A DNA stretch of 64,000 bases from CBDCUF01 sp965222525 (GCA_965222525.1 OZ244955.1:682001-746000), one strand, 5' to 3'. Positions 17,113 to 25,956 are shown, numbered from the stretch's first letter. Notes: generated by a model not told the origin, from the letters alone. Translations and numbers: made by a program.

Positions 17113-17958
17113 ATGCCTGAAGATAACGAGAAAATAATAGTTGCGGCGTTTTACCGTTTTGTGGATCTGCCCGATTATGAGGAGCTGAAACAACCCTTGC
17201 TTGAGTTCTGCAAGTCACATGAAATGATGGGGACTATATTGCTTGCCAGCGAGGGGATAAATTCCACTATTTCCGCTACCCGTGCCAATATGGATGCATT
17301 TTTCGCCTGGCTTGACCGTGATTCCCGTCTGGCCAATATGGAACGCAAGGAGCATATCTGTGATTACAAGCCGTTTGAGCGGATGAAAGTGCGCCTGAAG
17401 CGGGAAATTGTGAGACTCGGGGTGGATGGGCTGGATTTGCGCGCGCGCGGGGAGTATATTGATTCCGGCGATTGGGATACGCTGATTTCCGACCCTGATG
17501 TGGCGGTTATTGACACTCGTAATAAATATGAGGTGCAGGTCGGACGGTTTGCCAATGCGATTGACCCTGAAACCGATGATTTCCGTTCATTCCCGCAGTG
17601 GGCTGAGGAGAATCTCGACCCTGGACGGCATAAGAAAGTGGCGATGTATTGCACAGGCGGGATTCGCTGTGAGAAATCCACTTCACTGTTGAAATCCATG
17701 GGGTTTGAGGAGGTTTACCACCTGAAGGGTGGAATTCTGCAATATCTGGCTGATACCGGCAATAAAAGCGGAGCCTGGCAGGGAGACTGCTTTGTATTCG
17801 ACAGCAGGGTGGCGGTGGATAAGGATTTGCACCCTTCCGAGACTTTGTTGTGCAAATATTGCAGTACCCCGCTGACTACCGATGATATACGCTGGGGCGG
17901 TAATCAGAAGGGGGCTAGTTGTAACTCCTGTGCAGAGGCTCGTAGTGCGGTGGCATAA
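17113..17958 (+). CDS. trhO: tRNA uridine(34) hydroxylase TrhO (rhodanese-domain protein)
   Basis: A 281-residue protein of the YceA/TrhO family, which hydroxylates U34 in certain tRNAs as the first step to 5-carboxymethoxyuridine and related modifications. The N-terminal acylphosphatase-like domain (to about 100) precedes a rhodanese domain with the active-site loop YCTGGIRCEKS (C180). FRSFPQW and GGILQYL are family motifs. The C-terminus adds a short zinc-binding-like segment (CKYCSTPLT..., CNSCAEA) found in many members. It is cotranscribed with an ArsR regulator. It is notable beside a broken mnmE, since both concern wobble uridine. Confidence 0.92.
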   Translation: MPEDNEKIIVAAFYRFVDLPDYEELKQPLLEFCKSHEMMGTILLASEGINSTISATRANMDAFFAWLDRDSRLANMERKEHICDYKPFERMKVRLKREIVRLGVDGLDLRARGEYIDSGDWDTLISDPDVAVIDTRNKYEVQVGRFANAIDPETDDFRSFPQWAEENLDPGRHKKVAMYCTGGIRCEKSTSLLKSMGFEEVYHLKGGILQYLADTGNKSGAWQGDCFVFDSRVAVDKDLHPSETLLCKYCSTPLTTDDIRWGGNQKGASCNSCAEARSAVA

Positions 17959-18035
17959 TGTCATTCTGGGGCAGTTACGTGGTTAATTTTTCTTAACCTT
18001 CAATAACTTAATATGGCTGCAAGGTAAAAATCTAT

Positions 18036-18064
18036 TTGCCATAGCCTGTTTTTTATGTTACTAT
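18036..18064 (+). promoter_or_regulatory. sigma-70-like promoter for the Ala/Ser-rich protein gene
   Basis: TTGCCA (18036-18041) and TACTAT (18059-18064) are separated by 17 bp. This would give a leader of roughly 85 nt before the ATG at 18155, which has an AGGAGAAA ribosome-binding site. Confidence 0.5.
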
Positions 18065-18154
18065 AAAGCCACAATAGATAAATGTTTTTAGGTATGGATA
18101 TTGCTGTTAATCTGTTGATTTTACAGGGATATTCAAAGAAAACAGGAGAAAATC

Positions 18155-18511
18155 ATGGTACAGGTAGTAAACCCGACAGCCTTACTGCAGGCTAATAAAG
18201 CTGCGTCTGCGAGCAATAATATCCGTAATCAGAATGTGAAGTTCGAAAGCGTGGTGCAATCCGCTTCTGCCACAGGTGGCTCTGCTGTGCCTTCTGCCTC
18301 AGCCGCTTCCACACCCGCGACAGTGGAAACCCTGTCCGATCAGGCCATTGCAACATCGGTTGCAGCCCAGAATGAGCAGGCAGCATCCTTCGAGGCAAAT
18401 AGCGACAATGTTGCAGCGCTTGAAAGAGCCAGTCAGGCCATCAATAATGCTTACAGCCTTGGCAATAATCCCGCTGCACCGTCCAATACAGGCATAAATC
18501 TGAACGCTTAA
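18155..18511 (+). CDS. small Ala/Ser/Asn-rich protein, unknown function
   Basis: A 118-residue protein low in complexity, rich in A, S, N and Q, with no cysteine, no signal peptide and no membrane segment. MVQVVNPTALLQANKAA starts it; the middle (residues 45-65) is AS-rich and the rest predicts helix (DQAIATSVAAQNEQAASFEANSD). A good ribosome-binding site and a plausible promoter support a real gene. The composition recalls flagellin-like or surface-associated linkers, but no assignment can be made. Confidence 0.6.
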   Translation: MVQVVNPTALLQANKAASASNNIRNQNVKFESVVQSASATGGSAVPSASAASTPATVETLSDQAIATSVAAQNEQAASFEANSDNVAALERASQAINNAYSLGNNPAAPSNTGINLNA

Positions 18512-18514
18512 GGT

Positions 18515-18560
18515 TTAGAGTGCGTCACCACATTCTCCATCTTGTGACGACATGCTCTAA
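18515..18560 (+). terminator. hairpin after the Ala/Ser-rich protein gene
   Basis: TTAGAGTGCGTCAC and GTGACGACATGCTCTAA form a stem with a short internal bulge, a few bases after the stop codon. There is no long T-run, so it may be a terminator aided by Rho or an mRNA-stabilising hairpin. Confidence 0.5.
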
Positions 18561-18568
18561 ATTATCTC

Positions 18569-18597
18569 TTGCAATCTTCCCACTATGTAGATACAAT
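18569..18597 (+). promoter_or_regulatory. sigma-70-like promoter of mazEF, predicted leaderless
   Basis: TTGCAA (18569-18574), a 17-bp spacer and TACAAT (18592-18597) make a good promoter. Its expected start of transcription falls at about 18604, which is the mazE ATG, so the mRNA would be leaderless. This agrees with the lack of a ribosome-binding site there. Confidence 0.6.
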
Positions 18598-18603
18598 GTA
18601 TAT

Positions 18604-18846
18604 ATGGATGTTAGTATCAATAAATGGGGCAACAGTCTTGCCGTGCGTATACCCAGCAGCATTATAAAAACTGTAGGCTTCTCCGAGGGAGACTATGCAC
18701 GCCTTTCCATTGAAGGTGGGAATATAGTTATTTCCCCCAAAACCGGTTATAGACTGGATGATTTACTGGCTGGCATCACCCCGGATAATCTCCATACAGA
18801 AGAAAAAACCGGCCCGGAAATCGGCGCAGAGAAAGTGGAATGGTAG
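18604..18846 (+). CDS. mazE: MazE-type antitoxin (AbrB fold)
   Basis: An 80-residue antitoxin. MDVSINKWGNSLAVRIPSSI is the hallmark swapped-hairpin AbrB/MazE DNA-binding domain, and the C-terminal acidic tail (TEEKTGPEIGAEKVEW) would wrap around and block the toxin. The start was chosen at the family's conserved N-terminus; 28 further codons upstream are open but unlike the family. The stop overlaps the mazF start (ATGGTAG), giving coupled translation and presumably autorepression. Confidence 0.92.
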   Translation: MDVSINKWGNSLAVRIPSSIIKTVGFSEGDYARLSIEGGNIVISPKTGYRLDDLLAGITPDNLHTEEKTGPEIGAEKVEW

Positions 18847-19178
18847 CATATAAGCCAAAGCGCGGGGATATTATCTGGCTTGATTTTGAACCACAAACCG
18901 GCTCTGAAATCAATAAACGCCGTCCTGCCCTTGTCCTGACGCCGCAGAAATATAATACTCTGACAGGTCTGTGTATAGTATGTCCGCTTACTTCGAAAGT
19001 TAAAGGATACCCGTTTGAAGTAGAAGTGGAGGTGGAAGGTACTGAAGGTGCAATAAAATCCGACCAGGTAAAGAGCCTTGACTGGCGCAGGCGTAATGCC
19101 AGATTTATCACCAGGGTGTCCGGTGATGTTCTGGAGGATACTCTGAGCAAGATAAAAGCCCTGATTTTTCTGTCATAA
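18840..19178 (+). CDS. mazF: MazF-type mRNA interferase toxin
   Basis: A 112-residue PemK/MazF toxin that cleaves mRNA at short sequences. PKRGDIIWLDFEPQTGSEIN (residues 5-24) and KRRPALVLTP hold the conserved catalytic arginine region; CPLTSKVKGYPFEV and GAIKSDQVKSLDWRRR are equally typical. It overlaps mazE by seven bases, as usual for such modules. It is convergent with pyrF, with which it overlaps by six bases at the 3' ends. Confidence 0.93.
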   Translation: MVAYKPKRGDIIWLDFEPQTGSEINKRRPALVLTPQKYNTLTGLCIVCPLTSKVKGYPFEVEVEVEGTEGAIKSDQVKSLDWRRRNARFITRVSGDVLEDTLSKIKALIFLS

Positions 19179-19871
19179 TATAGCCAGAATTTCCTTAACC
19201 GCCTGTGCAGGGTCAGGGGATTGGGTTATTGGCCGGCCGATAACCAGATAATTCGCACCGGCCTTTATAGCCTGTGCAGGAGTCATAACCCGCTTCTGGT
19301 CTGAGTTTGTACTGTTTTTAGGTCGTACTCCGGGTGTTACTAGTATAATATCCTTCCCGAAAGCCTTGCGTAACATAGCCACTTCATGCGGTGAGCAGAC
19401 AAACCCGTCCAGCCCCTTGTTATCAGGAAGGGAGCGGGTAGCCTCGACCAGCCCTTTTACCCTGTCTTCCACACTGCCATCCATCCCGAGATTTCGTAGA
19501 TCCGCTTCATTCATACTGGTCAGGACAGTCACTCCAAGCAGAATCGTATCGGAGCCGGCCTTGTTAACTTCATCCACAGCGGCTTTAACCATATCCCGTC
19601 CGCCACTGGCATGCAGGGTCAGCATAAACGGATTGAGCTTGAGAGCCGAACGCACCGCACCCGCAACGGTATTAGGAATATCATGGAATTTCAAATCAAG
19701 AAAAACAGGAGTGCCGGCTTCGGCCATCTGCGCTACCCCATCCGGACCATTGGCTACAAAAAACTCCAGCCCCAGCTTAACCGCCGCTACCTGCCCCTTA
19801 ACTGCCGTTGCCAACTCCTGCGCACGCACCATATCGGCAGTATCAATCGCACATATTACGGGGTTTTTCAT
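19173..19871 (-). CDS. pyrF: orotidine 5'-phosphate decarboxylase
   Basis: A 232-residue OMP decarboxylase, which makes UMP in the last step of de novo pyrimidine synthesis. A TIM barrel starts VICAIDTADMVRAQELA; the catalytic motif FLDLKFHDIPNTV (residues about 58-70) holds the D-K-x-x-D array, and VTPGVRPK and YLVIGRPIT form the phosphate-binding loops. Length is normal. It lies 15 bp after glnA and may share its transcript. Confidence 0.95.
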   Translation of the reverse strand: MKNPVICAIDTADMVRAQELATAVKGQVAAVKLGLEFFVANGPDGVAQMAEAGTPVFLDLKFHDIPNTVAGAVRSALKLNPFMLTLHASGGRDMVKAAVDEVNKAGSDTILLGVTVLTSMNEADLRNLGMDGSVEDRVKGLVEATRSLPDNKGLDGFVCSPHEVAMLRKAFGKDIILVTPGVRPKNSTNSDQKRVMTPAQAIKAGANYLVIGRPITQSPDPAQAVKEILAIL

Positions 19872-19886
19872 GCTTTGCCGGAAGCG

Positions 19887-21311
19887 TCAAACACTATAAT
19901 AATTAACAAATTCAATGGGATGGGGAGAGTGCTCGAGATCTTCTATCTCCTCCATTTTCAGTTCAATATAGGCATCTATCAAATCATCGGAGAAAACATC
20001 GCCTTTTTTCAGGAACTCCCTGTCATCAGAAAGCGCTTCCAGAGCCTCCCGCAGCGAGCCGGCGACGGTCGGTACATCCTTTAATTCCTCCGGCGGCAGG
20101 TCATACAGGTTTTTATCCATTGCATCACCGGGGTTGATTTTATTCTCAATTCCGTCAAGGCCGGCCATTAACATGGTAGCGAAAGTAAAGTAAGGATTGC
20201 CGGAAGCATCCGGGAACCGTACCTCTATGCGCTTGCCCTTGGGGCTGGCCGCATATGGTATACGTATCGAGGCCGAGCGGTTACGGGAGGAATAAGCCAG
20301 CAATACCGGTGCTTCAAACCCTGGAACCAGCCGCTTGTAACTGTTGGTACTGGCATTGGAAAATGCGTTAATCGCCCTGGCATGCCTGATAATCCCGCCG
20401 ATATAATGCAGCGCGGTTTCGGACAAGTCAGCATAGCCATTGCCGGCAAACAGAGGCTTGTCATCCTTCCATACCGACTGGTGGGTATGCATTCCGGACC
20501 CGTTATCACCCTTGATAGGCTTGGGCATGAAAGTGGCACTTTTGCCATATGCATGTGCTACATTATGCACGACATATTTATATTTCTGTACGTTATCTGC
20601 GGTTTCCAACAGGGTACTAAACTTGAAACCAAGCTCGTTCTGGCTCGGAGCCACCTCATGATGGTGCAGAACCGGCTCTATACCGACCTCACGCAAACCC
20701 ACCATCATGTCAGCCCGCAAATTACTCATCGAATCTACCGGTGGTACGGGGAAATACCCGCCTTTCGGTTTCGGGCGGTGGCCGAGATTGCCGGTGAAAT
20801 CGCCTTCGGTCATATAATCCCGTGCAGTGTTATACGGCCCTTCCACGGAGTCAACTTCAGCAAATGCACTATTCATACCGACCGCGAAACGAACATCCTC
20901 AAACACGAAAAACTCAGGTTCAGGCCCAAAATATGCAGTATCACCAACACCGGAATATTGCAGATAAGCCTCGGCACGCTTGGCAGTAGAACGAGGGTCA
21001 CGGCTATATCCCTGTCCGGTACTAGGCTCTACAACATCACAGAACACTACCAGAGTAACCCGTTCCGCAAACGGATCAATAAAGGCAGTCTCAAGGTTAG
21101 GGGTCAGAATCATATCCGATTCGTTGATACTCTTCCAACCGGCAATCGATGAGCCGTCAAACATCAGCCCATCACTCAGAATATCCTCACTCACACTGTC
21201 CGCAACCATGGTGGTATGCTGCCATTTACCCCTGGTATCGGTAAAGCGGAAATCAACAAATTCCACATTCTCACTTTCGACAAAACTGGTAAAATCCTCG
21301 TTACTAACCAT
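19887..21311 (-). CDS. glnA: glutamine synthetase, type I
   Basis: A 474-residue GSI enzyme that forms glutamine from glutamate, ammonia and ATP in a dodecamer. DGSSIAGWKSINESDM, GPEPEFFVF, HHEVAPSQNELGFKF, KPIKGDNGSGMHTHQS and NRSASIRIPYA are the metal, ammonia and nucleotide sites. The adenylylation loop KNLYDLPPEE (tyrosine near 402) is present, so control by GlnE is likely. No glnB lies upstream, unlike many alphaproteobacteria. A GAGG ribosome-binding site precedes the ATG. Confidence 0.97.
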   Translation of the reverse strand: MVSNEDFTSFVESENVEFVDFRFTDTRGKWQHTTMVADSVSEDILSDGLMFDGSSIAGWKSINESDMILTPNLETAFIDPFAERVTLVVFCDVVEPSTGQGYSRDPRSTAKRAEAYLQYSGVGDTAYFGPEPEFFVFEDVRFAVGMNSAFAEVDSVEGPYNTARDYMTEGDFTGNLGHRPKPKGGYFPVPPVDSMSNLRADMMVGLREVGIEPVLHHHEVAPSQNELGFKFSTLLETADNVQKYKYVVHNVAHAYGKSATFMPKPIKGDNGSGMHTHQSVWKDDKPLFAGNGYADLSETALHYIGGIIRHARAINAFSNASTNSYKRLVPGFEAPVLLAYSSRNRSASIRIPYAASPKGKRIEVRFPDASGNPYFTFATMLMAGLDGIENKINPGDAMDKNLYDLPPEELKDVPTVAGSLREALEALSDDREFLKKGDVFSDDLIDAYIELKMEEIEDLEHSPHPIEFVNYYSV

Positions 21312-21594
21312 TTAATCCTCATTTCTGTGTGTCCTAAATTAATATACAATATAGCCTCAGCCAACTATAAGTACTCCTTAACTTAGCTAAAAATATAGCG
21401 GTCAAGACAAAAATACAAGTATAAATAATCGTCAATCATCTCCTGATGAGATAGTTGTCCAAAATCTAAACCTGAATGTCAACCTGTCGTTTTTACTTAA
21501 AAGCAGGTATTTTCGGTTGTTTTCGCTATTGAGTTCATATATTACATTTGCCTAGGTGAGTACAGGAATTATCAAACAAGCAGGAATATCAAAA
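21312..21594. other. divergent intergenic region, glnA / tig
   Basis: An AT-rich 283-bp stretch that must contain promoters for glnA and tig. I see no riboswitch-like structure and no NtrC-type dyad that I could defend. No gene is visible. Confidence 0.5.
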
Positions 21595-23076
21595 ATGAAC
21601 ATAGAGCAGGTTAAATCGGATAATCTCAAGCGGGAGTATAATATTACCGTTGCAGGGGGGGATATAGAATCGGCGGTGGACAAGCGGTTGAAGCGTATGT
21701 CGAAGCGGGTGAAAATTGCCGGCTTCCGCCCTGGCAAGGTGCCGCTTAATATCGTAAAGAGCAAATACAAGAAGGATGTGCTGGGTGAAGTGCTGGATGA
21801 TATGCTGCGTGACAGCTCACAGGAAGCGCTGAAGAAGGAGGAACTGCGTCCTGCGATGACCCCCAAGATTGAAATAACTGAATTTGAGGAAGGCAAGGAT
21901 CTGAAATATAAAATGGAATTCGAGATTTTGCCGGAAGTGCCGGAAGTTGATTTTTCCAAAGTTAGAATAGAGCAATATGATATTGATGTTGGTGATGATG
22001 AAGTTGAGGCTGGAATCAAGCGGATTGCCGAGGGGCATAAGCATTTCCATCCTATAAAGGGTAACCGTGCGGCTAAAAAAGGCGATGCGGTTATTATTGA
22101 TTTTAAAGGCTTTATTGATGGCGAGCCTTTTACCGGCGGTTCAGCGGAGGGGCATCAGCTTGAGTTGGGTAGCAATACATTTATTGCAGGGTTTGAGGAG
22201 CAGCTTATCGGCAAAAAGGCCGGGGATGAAGTTGTTGTAGAGTCTACATTCCCCGATGATTACCATGCTGAACATCTGGCCGGTAAGGATGTAAAATTTG
22301 AGGTGGCGATTACTGAAATTCGTGAGGTTGAAAAGCATGAGAAAATTGATGATGAATTTGCTAAACATCTTGGTTTGAAGGATTTAAAAGCATTACAGGA
22401 TACCATACGCAAGCAGATTGAACATGAAGCGGAGAATTCCGTGCGTTCGCTGATGAAAAAGCAGCTTTTTGATGAGCTGGACAAGGAGTGCAAGTATGAT
22501 TTGCCGGAGCAGATGGTGGAAGCCGAACTGGAGGCCATATTGCAACAGATCAGGGGAGTTGCTGAAGAGGAGGGTGAAGAGCCGGATGACAAGACTAGAG
22601 CCGAGTGTCAGAACATGGCGGAACGCCGGGTGCGCTTGGGGATTTTACTGGCAGAGATTGGTCGTCGCAATGACATAAAGGTTACCCAGGAGGAGTTTAA
22701 CAACGCATTGATGGCCGAGGCCCGCAATTATCCCGGGCAGGAAACCAAGGTGCTGGAGTTTTATAAAAACAACCCGCAGCATCTTGAGAATTTCCGTGGC
22801 CCATTGCTCGAGGAGAAGGTGGTTAATTTTATACTGGACAAGGCGAAGATTGATAAGAAAAGCCTGACACTGGAAGAGTTGCGCGAAAAAGAGAAGGAAT
22901 TGATGGAAAATGAAGAAGATTCCGGTGAGAATAAGAAAGAATCCTCAAAAAGTGATAAGCCGAAGAAGTCTTCTGCCAAAAAACCGAGTGCTAAAAAGGC
23001 AACAGACAAAAAGGAAAGTAGCCCTAAAAAAGCAGGTGGTAAACAAAAAACCAGCCAACAGGAAATGGATGTGTAG
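21595..23076 (+). CDS. tig: trigger factor
   Basis: A 493-residue ribosome-associated chaperone from the chosen ATG. The N-terminal ribosome-binding domain contains VKIAGFRPGKVPLNIV (the GFRxGxxP signature, residues about 37-52). The FKBP-like prolyl isomerase domain (KKGDAVIIDFKGFIDGEPF) follows, then the helical C-terminal arms. The last 55 residues are a Lys/Ser-rich tail (KKSSAKKPSAKKATDKKESS) not needed in E. coli but common in alphaproteobacteria. A GTG 13 codons upstream opens the frame but the ATG fits the family. It begins the tig-clpP-clpX cluster. Confidence 0.95.
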   Translation: MNIEQVKSDNLKREYNITVAGGDIESAVDKRLKRMSKRVKIAGFRPGKVPLNIVKSKYKKDVLGEVLDDMLRDSSQEALKKEELRPAMTPKIEITEFEEGKDLKYKMEFEILPEVPEVDFSKVRIEQYDIDVGDDEVEAGIKRIAEGHKHFHPIKGNRAAKKGDAVIIDFKGFIDGEPFTGGSAEGHQLELGSNTFIAGFEEQLIGKKAGDEVVVESTFPDDYHAEHLAGKDVKFEVAITEIREVEKHEKIDDEFAKHLGLKDLKALQDTIRKQIEHEAENSVRSLMKKQLFDELDKECKYDLPEQMVEAELEAILQQIRGVAEEEGEEPDDKTRAECQNMAERRVRLGILLAEIGRRNDIKVTQEEFNNALMAEARNYPGQETKVLEFYKNNPQHLENFRGPLLEEKVVNFILDKAKIDKKSLTLEELREKEKELMENEEDSGENKKESSKSDKPKKSSAKKPSAKKATDKKESSPKKAGGKQKTSQQEMDV

Positions 23077-23105
23077 TATCCACTCATAAGCATAAGGAGG
23101 AGCAC

Positions 23106-23762
23106 ATGTTTGAGGGTAAAGCTGATTTTGATGATGAGACTGTGATGAGTGGTCTGGTTCCGATTGTTGTGGAGCAGACAGGTCGTGGTGAGCGCTCCTT
23201 TGACATATATTCCCGCCTGCTCAAGGAGCGGATTATTTTCCTGAACGGGCCGGTCAACGACCATATGTCCCAACTGATTACCGCCCAGCTTCTGTTTCTT
23301 GAGGCTGACAATCCTGATAAAGATATATTTATGTATATAAATTCACCTGGCGGGGTGGTGACTTCCGGGCTGGCGATTTATGATACCATGCAATATATCA
23401 GGCCTGACGTAGCGACTTTATGTTACGGGCAGGCTGCTTCGATGGGGTCGCTTTTGCTTACTGCCGGTGCCGAGAAAAAGCGCTATGTTCTGCCCAATGC
23501 AAGGATAATGATCCACCAGCCTTCCGGCGGGTTTCAGGGGCAGGCTACCGATATCGAGATTCATGCGCAGGAAATACTGGATTTAAAGAAACGGCTGAAT
23601 GAGATGTATGTCAAGCATACCGGTCAGAAAATCGGCGTTATCGAGGATGCCATGGAACGTGATAATTTTATGACTGCGGATAAGGCAAAGAAATTCGGGC
23701 TTGTCGATGAGATTGTCGAAAGCCGCAGTGATACGGAGGATAACAGTAAGGATAAGAAGTAG
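23106..23762 (+). CDS. clpP: ATP-dependent Clp protease proteolytic subunit
   Basis: A 218-residue serine protease that forms the tetradecameric chamber fed by ClpX or ClpA. The catalytic triad is visible: S112 in GQAASMGSLLL, H137 in MIHQPSGG and D186 in AMERDNFM. A strong AAGGAGG ribosome-binding site precedes the ATG, 29 bp after tig. The C-terminus carries a charged tail (SRSDTEDNSKDKK). Order and orientation with tig and clpX are as in most proteobacteria. Confidence 0.97.
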   Translation: MFEGKADFDDETVMSGLVPIVVEQTGRGERSFDIYSRLLKERIIFLNGPVNDHMSQLITAQLLFLEADNPDKDIFMYINSPGGVVTSGLAIYDTMQYIRPDVATLCYGQAASMGSLLLTAGAEKKRYVLPNARIMIHQPSGGFQGQATDIEIHAQEILDLKKRLNEMYVKHTGQKIGVIEDAMERDNFMTADKAKKFGLVDEIVESRSDTEDNSKDKK

Positions 23763-23795
23763 GTTTTAGGTTACAGGTTTTAGGTTTTAGAAATT

Positions 23796-23822
23796 GTCAT
23801 CCTGAACTTGTTTCAGGATGAC
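23796..23822. repeat. dispersed hairpin repeat family D, copy 1
   Basis: GTCATCCTGAACTTG and TTTCAGGATGAC form a compact perfect hairpin between clpP and clpX, flanked by word-like TTTTAGGTT / TCTTAAAATCC repeats. Other copies or halves lie near 41642-41728, 61393-61541 and 63909-63934. It could attenuate transcription or stabilise RNA between the two genes. Confidence 0.8.
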
Positions 23823-23870
23823 ATGCATTCTTGTATTCCTGACTTCTTAAAATCCTAAATTCTAAACATT

Positions 23871-25160
23871 ATGTCAGAAGAGGAACAAAATAATAATACT
23901 TTATACTGCTCATTCTGCGGCAAAAGCCAGCATGAGGTGCGCAAGCTTATTGCAGGTCCGACGGTATTTATCTGCAATGAGTGTGTTGAGTTATGTCTGG
24001 ATATCATCCGTGAGGAAAGCAAGTCACCGCTTGCTGTTGACGGCGAAGGCGGGATTCCCAAGCCACAAAGTATTTATGAGGTGCTTGACGATTATGTAAT
24101 CGGCCAGCAGGAGGCGAAGCGGGTGCTTTCGGTGGCGGTGCATAACCATTACAAGCGGGTTGACCATATGGAAAAGGGCGGTGAACCGGAGCTTGCCAAG
24201 TCCAACATAATGCTTATCGGCCCGACCGGATGCGGTAAAACTTTACTGGCGCAGACTTTGGCTCGGATTCTCGATGTGCCTTTCACCATGGCCGATGCTA
24301 CTACCCTGACCGAAGCCGGTTATGTCGGTGAGGATGTGGAGAATATTATCCTGCGCTTGTTGCAGGCTGCGGATTATAATGTGGAGCGCGCCCAGCGCGG
24401 TATTGTCTATATTGACGAGGTTGATAAAATCTCGCGCAAATCCGAAAATCCCTCGATTACCCGTGATGTTTCCGGCGAAGGCGTACAACAGGCCTTACTG
24501 AAAATAATGGAAGGAACGGTAGCGTCCGTACCGCCGCAGGGCGGCCGCAAGCACCCGCAGCAGGAATTCCTGCAGGTAGATACTTCCGGCATTCTGTTTA
24601 TATGTGGTGGTGCGTTTGCCGGTCTGGAGAAGATTATCGGCGGTCGCAGGCAGGGCAGTTCTATGGGCTTCGGTGCATCGGTAAAAAGCAAGGAAAATAT
24701 CAAGGTTGGTGAGATGTTCCAGTATCTTGAGTCTGAGGATCTGGTGAAATTCGGTCTTATACCGGAGTTTGTCGGACGGGTACCGGTTGTTGCCAAGCTG
24801 GAAGATCTCGATGAGGATGCGCTGATTAAAATCCTTACCGAGCCCAAGAATGCGCTGGTCAAGCAATATACCAAGCTGTTCGAGATGGAAAATGTCGAGC
24901 TGCGCTTTACTGATGGTGCGCTCAAGGCGATTTCGCAGAAGGCAATTAAACGTAAGACCGGAGCGCGGGGATTGCGGGCGATTCTGGAGGAAGCGCTGCT
25001 TGATTTGATGTATGACATCCCAAGTATGCCTGATGTAACCGGCGTTACAATTACCGAGAAAGTCATTCGTGACGGCACCAAGCCGATGATTGCCTATGCG
25101 GATGAGGAGGAGAAGAAAAAACCTGCCGCCAAGAGCAAGAAGACTACCAAATCAACTTAA
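23871..25160 (+). CDS. clpX: ClpX ATPase, substrate-recognition subunit of ClpXP
   Basis: A 429-residue AAA+ unfoldase. The N-terminal zinc-binding domain has C13, C16, C35 and C38 (YCSFCGKS, ICNECVE). Walker A GPTGCGKT (117-124), Walker B IVYIDEVDKI (178-187), a pore-loop YVGEDVENI and the ClpP-docking loop near GFGASVK are in place. The C-terminus ends in a Lys-rich tail. No obvious ribosome-binding site precedes the ATG, which directly follows word-like repeat DNA. Confidence 0.97.
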   Translation: MSEEEQNNNTLYCSFCGKSQHEVRKLIAGPTVFICNECVELCLDIIREESKSPLAVDGEGGIPKPQSIYEVLDDYVIGQQEAKRVLSVAVHNHYKRVDHMEKGGEPELAKSNIMLIGPTGCGKTLLAQTLARILDVPFTMADATTLTEAGYVGEDVENIILRLLQAADYNVERAQRGIVYIDEVDKISRKSENPSITRDVSGEGVQQALLKIMEGTVASVPPQGGRKHPQQEFLQVDTSGILFICGGAFAGLEKIIGGRRQGSSMGFGASVKSKENIKVGEMFQYLESEDLVKFGLIPEFVGRVPVVAKLEDLDEDALIKILTEPKNALVKQYTKLFEMENVELRFTDGALKAISQKAIKRKTGARGLRAILEEALLDLMYDIPSMPDVTGVTITEKVIRDGTKPMIAYADEEEKKKPAAKSKKTTKST

Positions 25161-25170
25161 GGAGGAAAAT

Positions 25171-25662
25171 ATGTCAGCATTAAGTGCAGTCGAGGGAAAT
25201 TCGGTTGAACGGAATTTACAGGCAAAGGGTATAGAGTTGCCGGAAGTATCGGCTCCGGCTGCGGCTTACGTGCCTTATACCACCTCCGGCAAGGCGGTAT
25301 TTATTTCAGGACAGTTGCCGTTCAAGGACGGTTCCATGTTTAAAACCGGCCATCTTGGCAAGGACGTCAGTCTGGAAGAAGGACAGGAAACGGCAGAAGT
25401 TTGCGCGGTTAATATACTGGCGCATCTGAAAAATGCCTGTGAGGGTGACTTGAACAAGGTTGCAAAGGTTTTAAAGCTGGAAATATTAGTGGCCGCCACA
25501 GCTGATTTTACTGACCCGCATCTGGTCGCAAATGGTGCATCGCAACTGATTCTGGATGCTTTCGGCAAGGAGAAAGGCAGTCATGCACGGGTGGCATATG
25601 GGGTCGCTACCCTGCCTATGGGAGCCGCCGTCGAAGTCGCCGCTACATTTGAACTAGCCTGA
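25171..25662 (+). CDS. RidA/YjgF family protein
   Basis: A 163-residue RidA-superfamily protein, which likely hydrolyses reactive enamine/imine intermediates released by PLP enzymes. SGKAVFISGQLPFKDGSMFKTGHLGKDVS, AVNILAHLKNACEGDLNKV and SHARVAYGVATLPMGAAVEVAATFE (the R-x-(V/A)-x-x-x-x-LP-x-x-xxVE pattern) are conserved. It is longer at the N-terminus than minimal RidA (about 128 residues), matching the RidA-like subgroup often annotated TdcF-like. A GGAGG ribosome-binding site stands 10 bp after the clpX stop. Confidence 0.9.
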   Translation: MSALSAVEGNSVERNLQAKGIELPEVSAPAAAYVPYTTSGKAVFISGQLPFKDGSMFKTGHLGKDVSLEEGQETAEVCAVNILAHLKNACEGDLNKVAKVLKLEILVAATADFTDPHLVANGASQLILDAFGKEKGSHARVAYGVATLPMGAAVEVAATFELA

Positions 25663-25730
25663 CCTCCCTTGCCTGCGGAAAAAGTTATAGAGGTAAAAAG
25701 TATAATTGTCTGATTTAATCTGAAATATTT

Positions 25731-25956
25731 ACGTGTCTACCGCTCCCCCCTTGAGGGGGAGCAGATGAGACAAGGGCTGTAAGCCCGCAGTCGAATCGAG
25801 GGGGGTAAGGAAGAAAATAAGAACACAGGAAGTCAGGAATACAAGAAAGTTCCTACCTTCCTATATTCCTAAACTCCTCTCACCCCCCACCAATCGCCTG
25901 CGTTCCTACGGAACTTGGCTCTTGTACTCCCCCTCAAGGGGGGAGTGATAGGCACG
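25731..25956. repeat. palindromic repeat family C, copy 1
   Basis: The shell starts ACCGCTCCCCCCTTGAGGG and GGAGCAGATGAGACAAGGGC, continues CGCAGTCGAATCGAGGGGGG, and on the far side mirrors as CCCCCCACCAATCGCCTGCG, TACGGAACTTGGCTCTTG and CCCCCTCAAGGGGGGAGTG. The core (25822-25878) is an independent word-like hairpin (GGAAGTCAGGAATACAAG / CCTATATTCCTAAACTCC). The copy at 37362-37598 has the same shell and an unrelated core. It directly abuts the dapF stop and fills the ridA-dapF space (294 bp); no gene lies there. Confidence 0.87.

Noticed and set aside
18520..18603. Longer MazE start
   Set aside because: The added residues come from the hairpin region and promoter, and do not resemble the AbrB fold.
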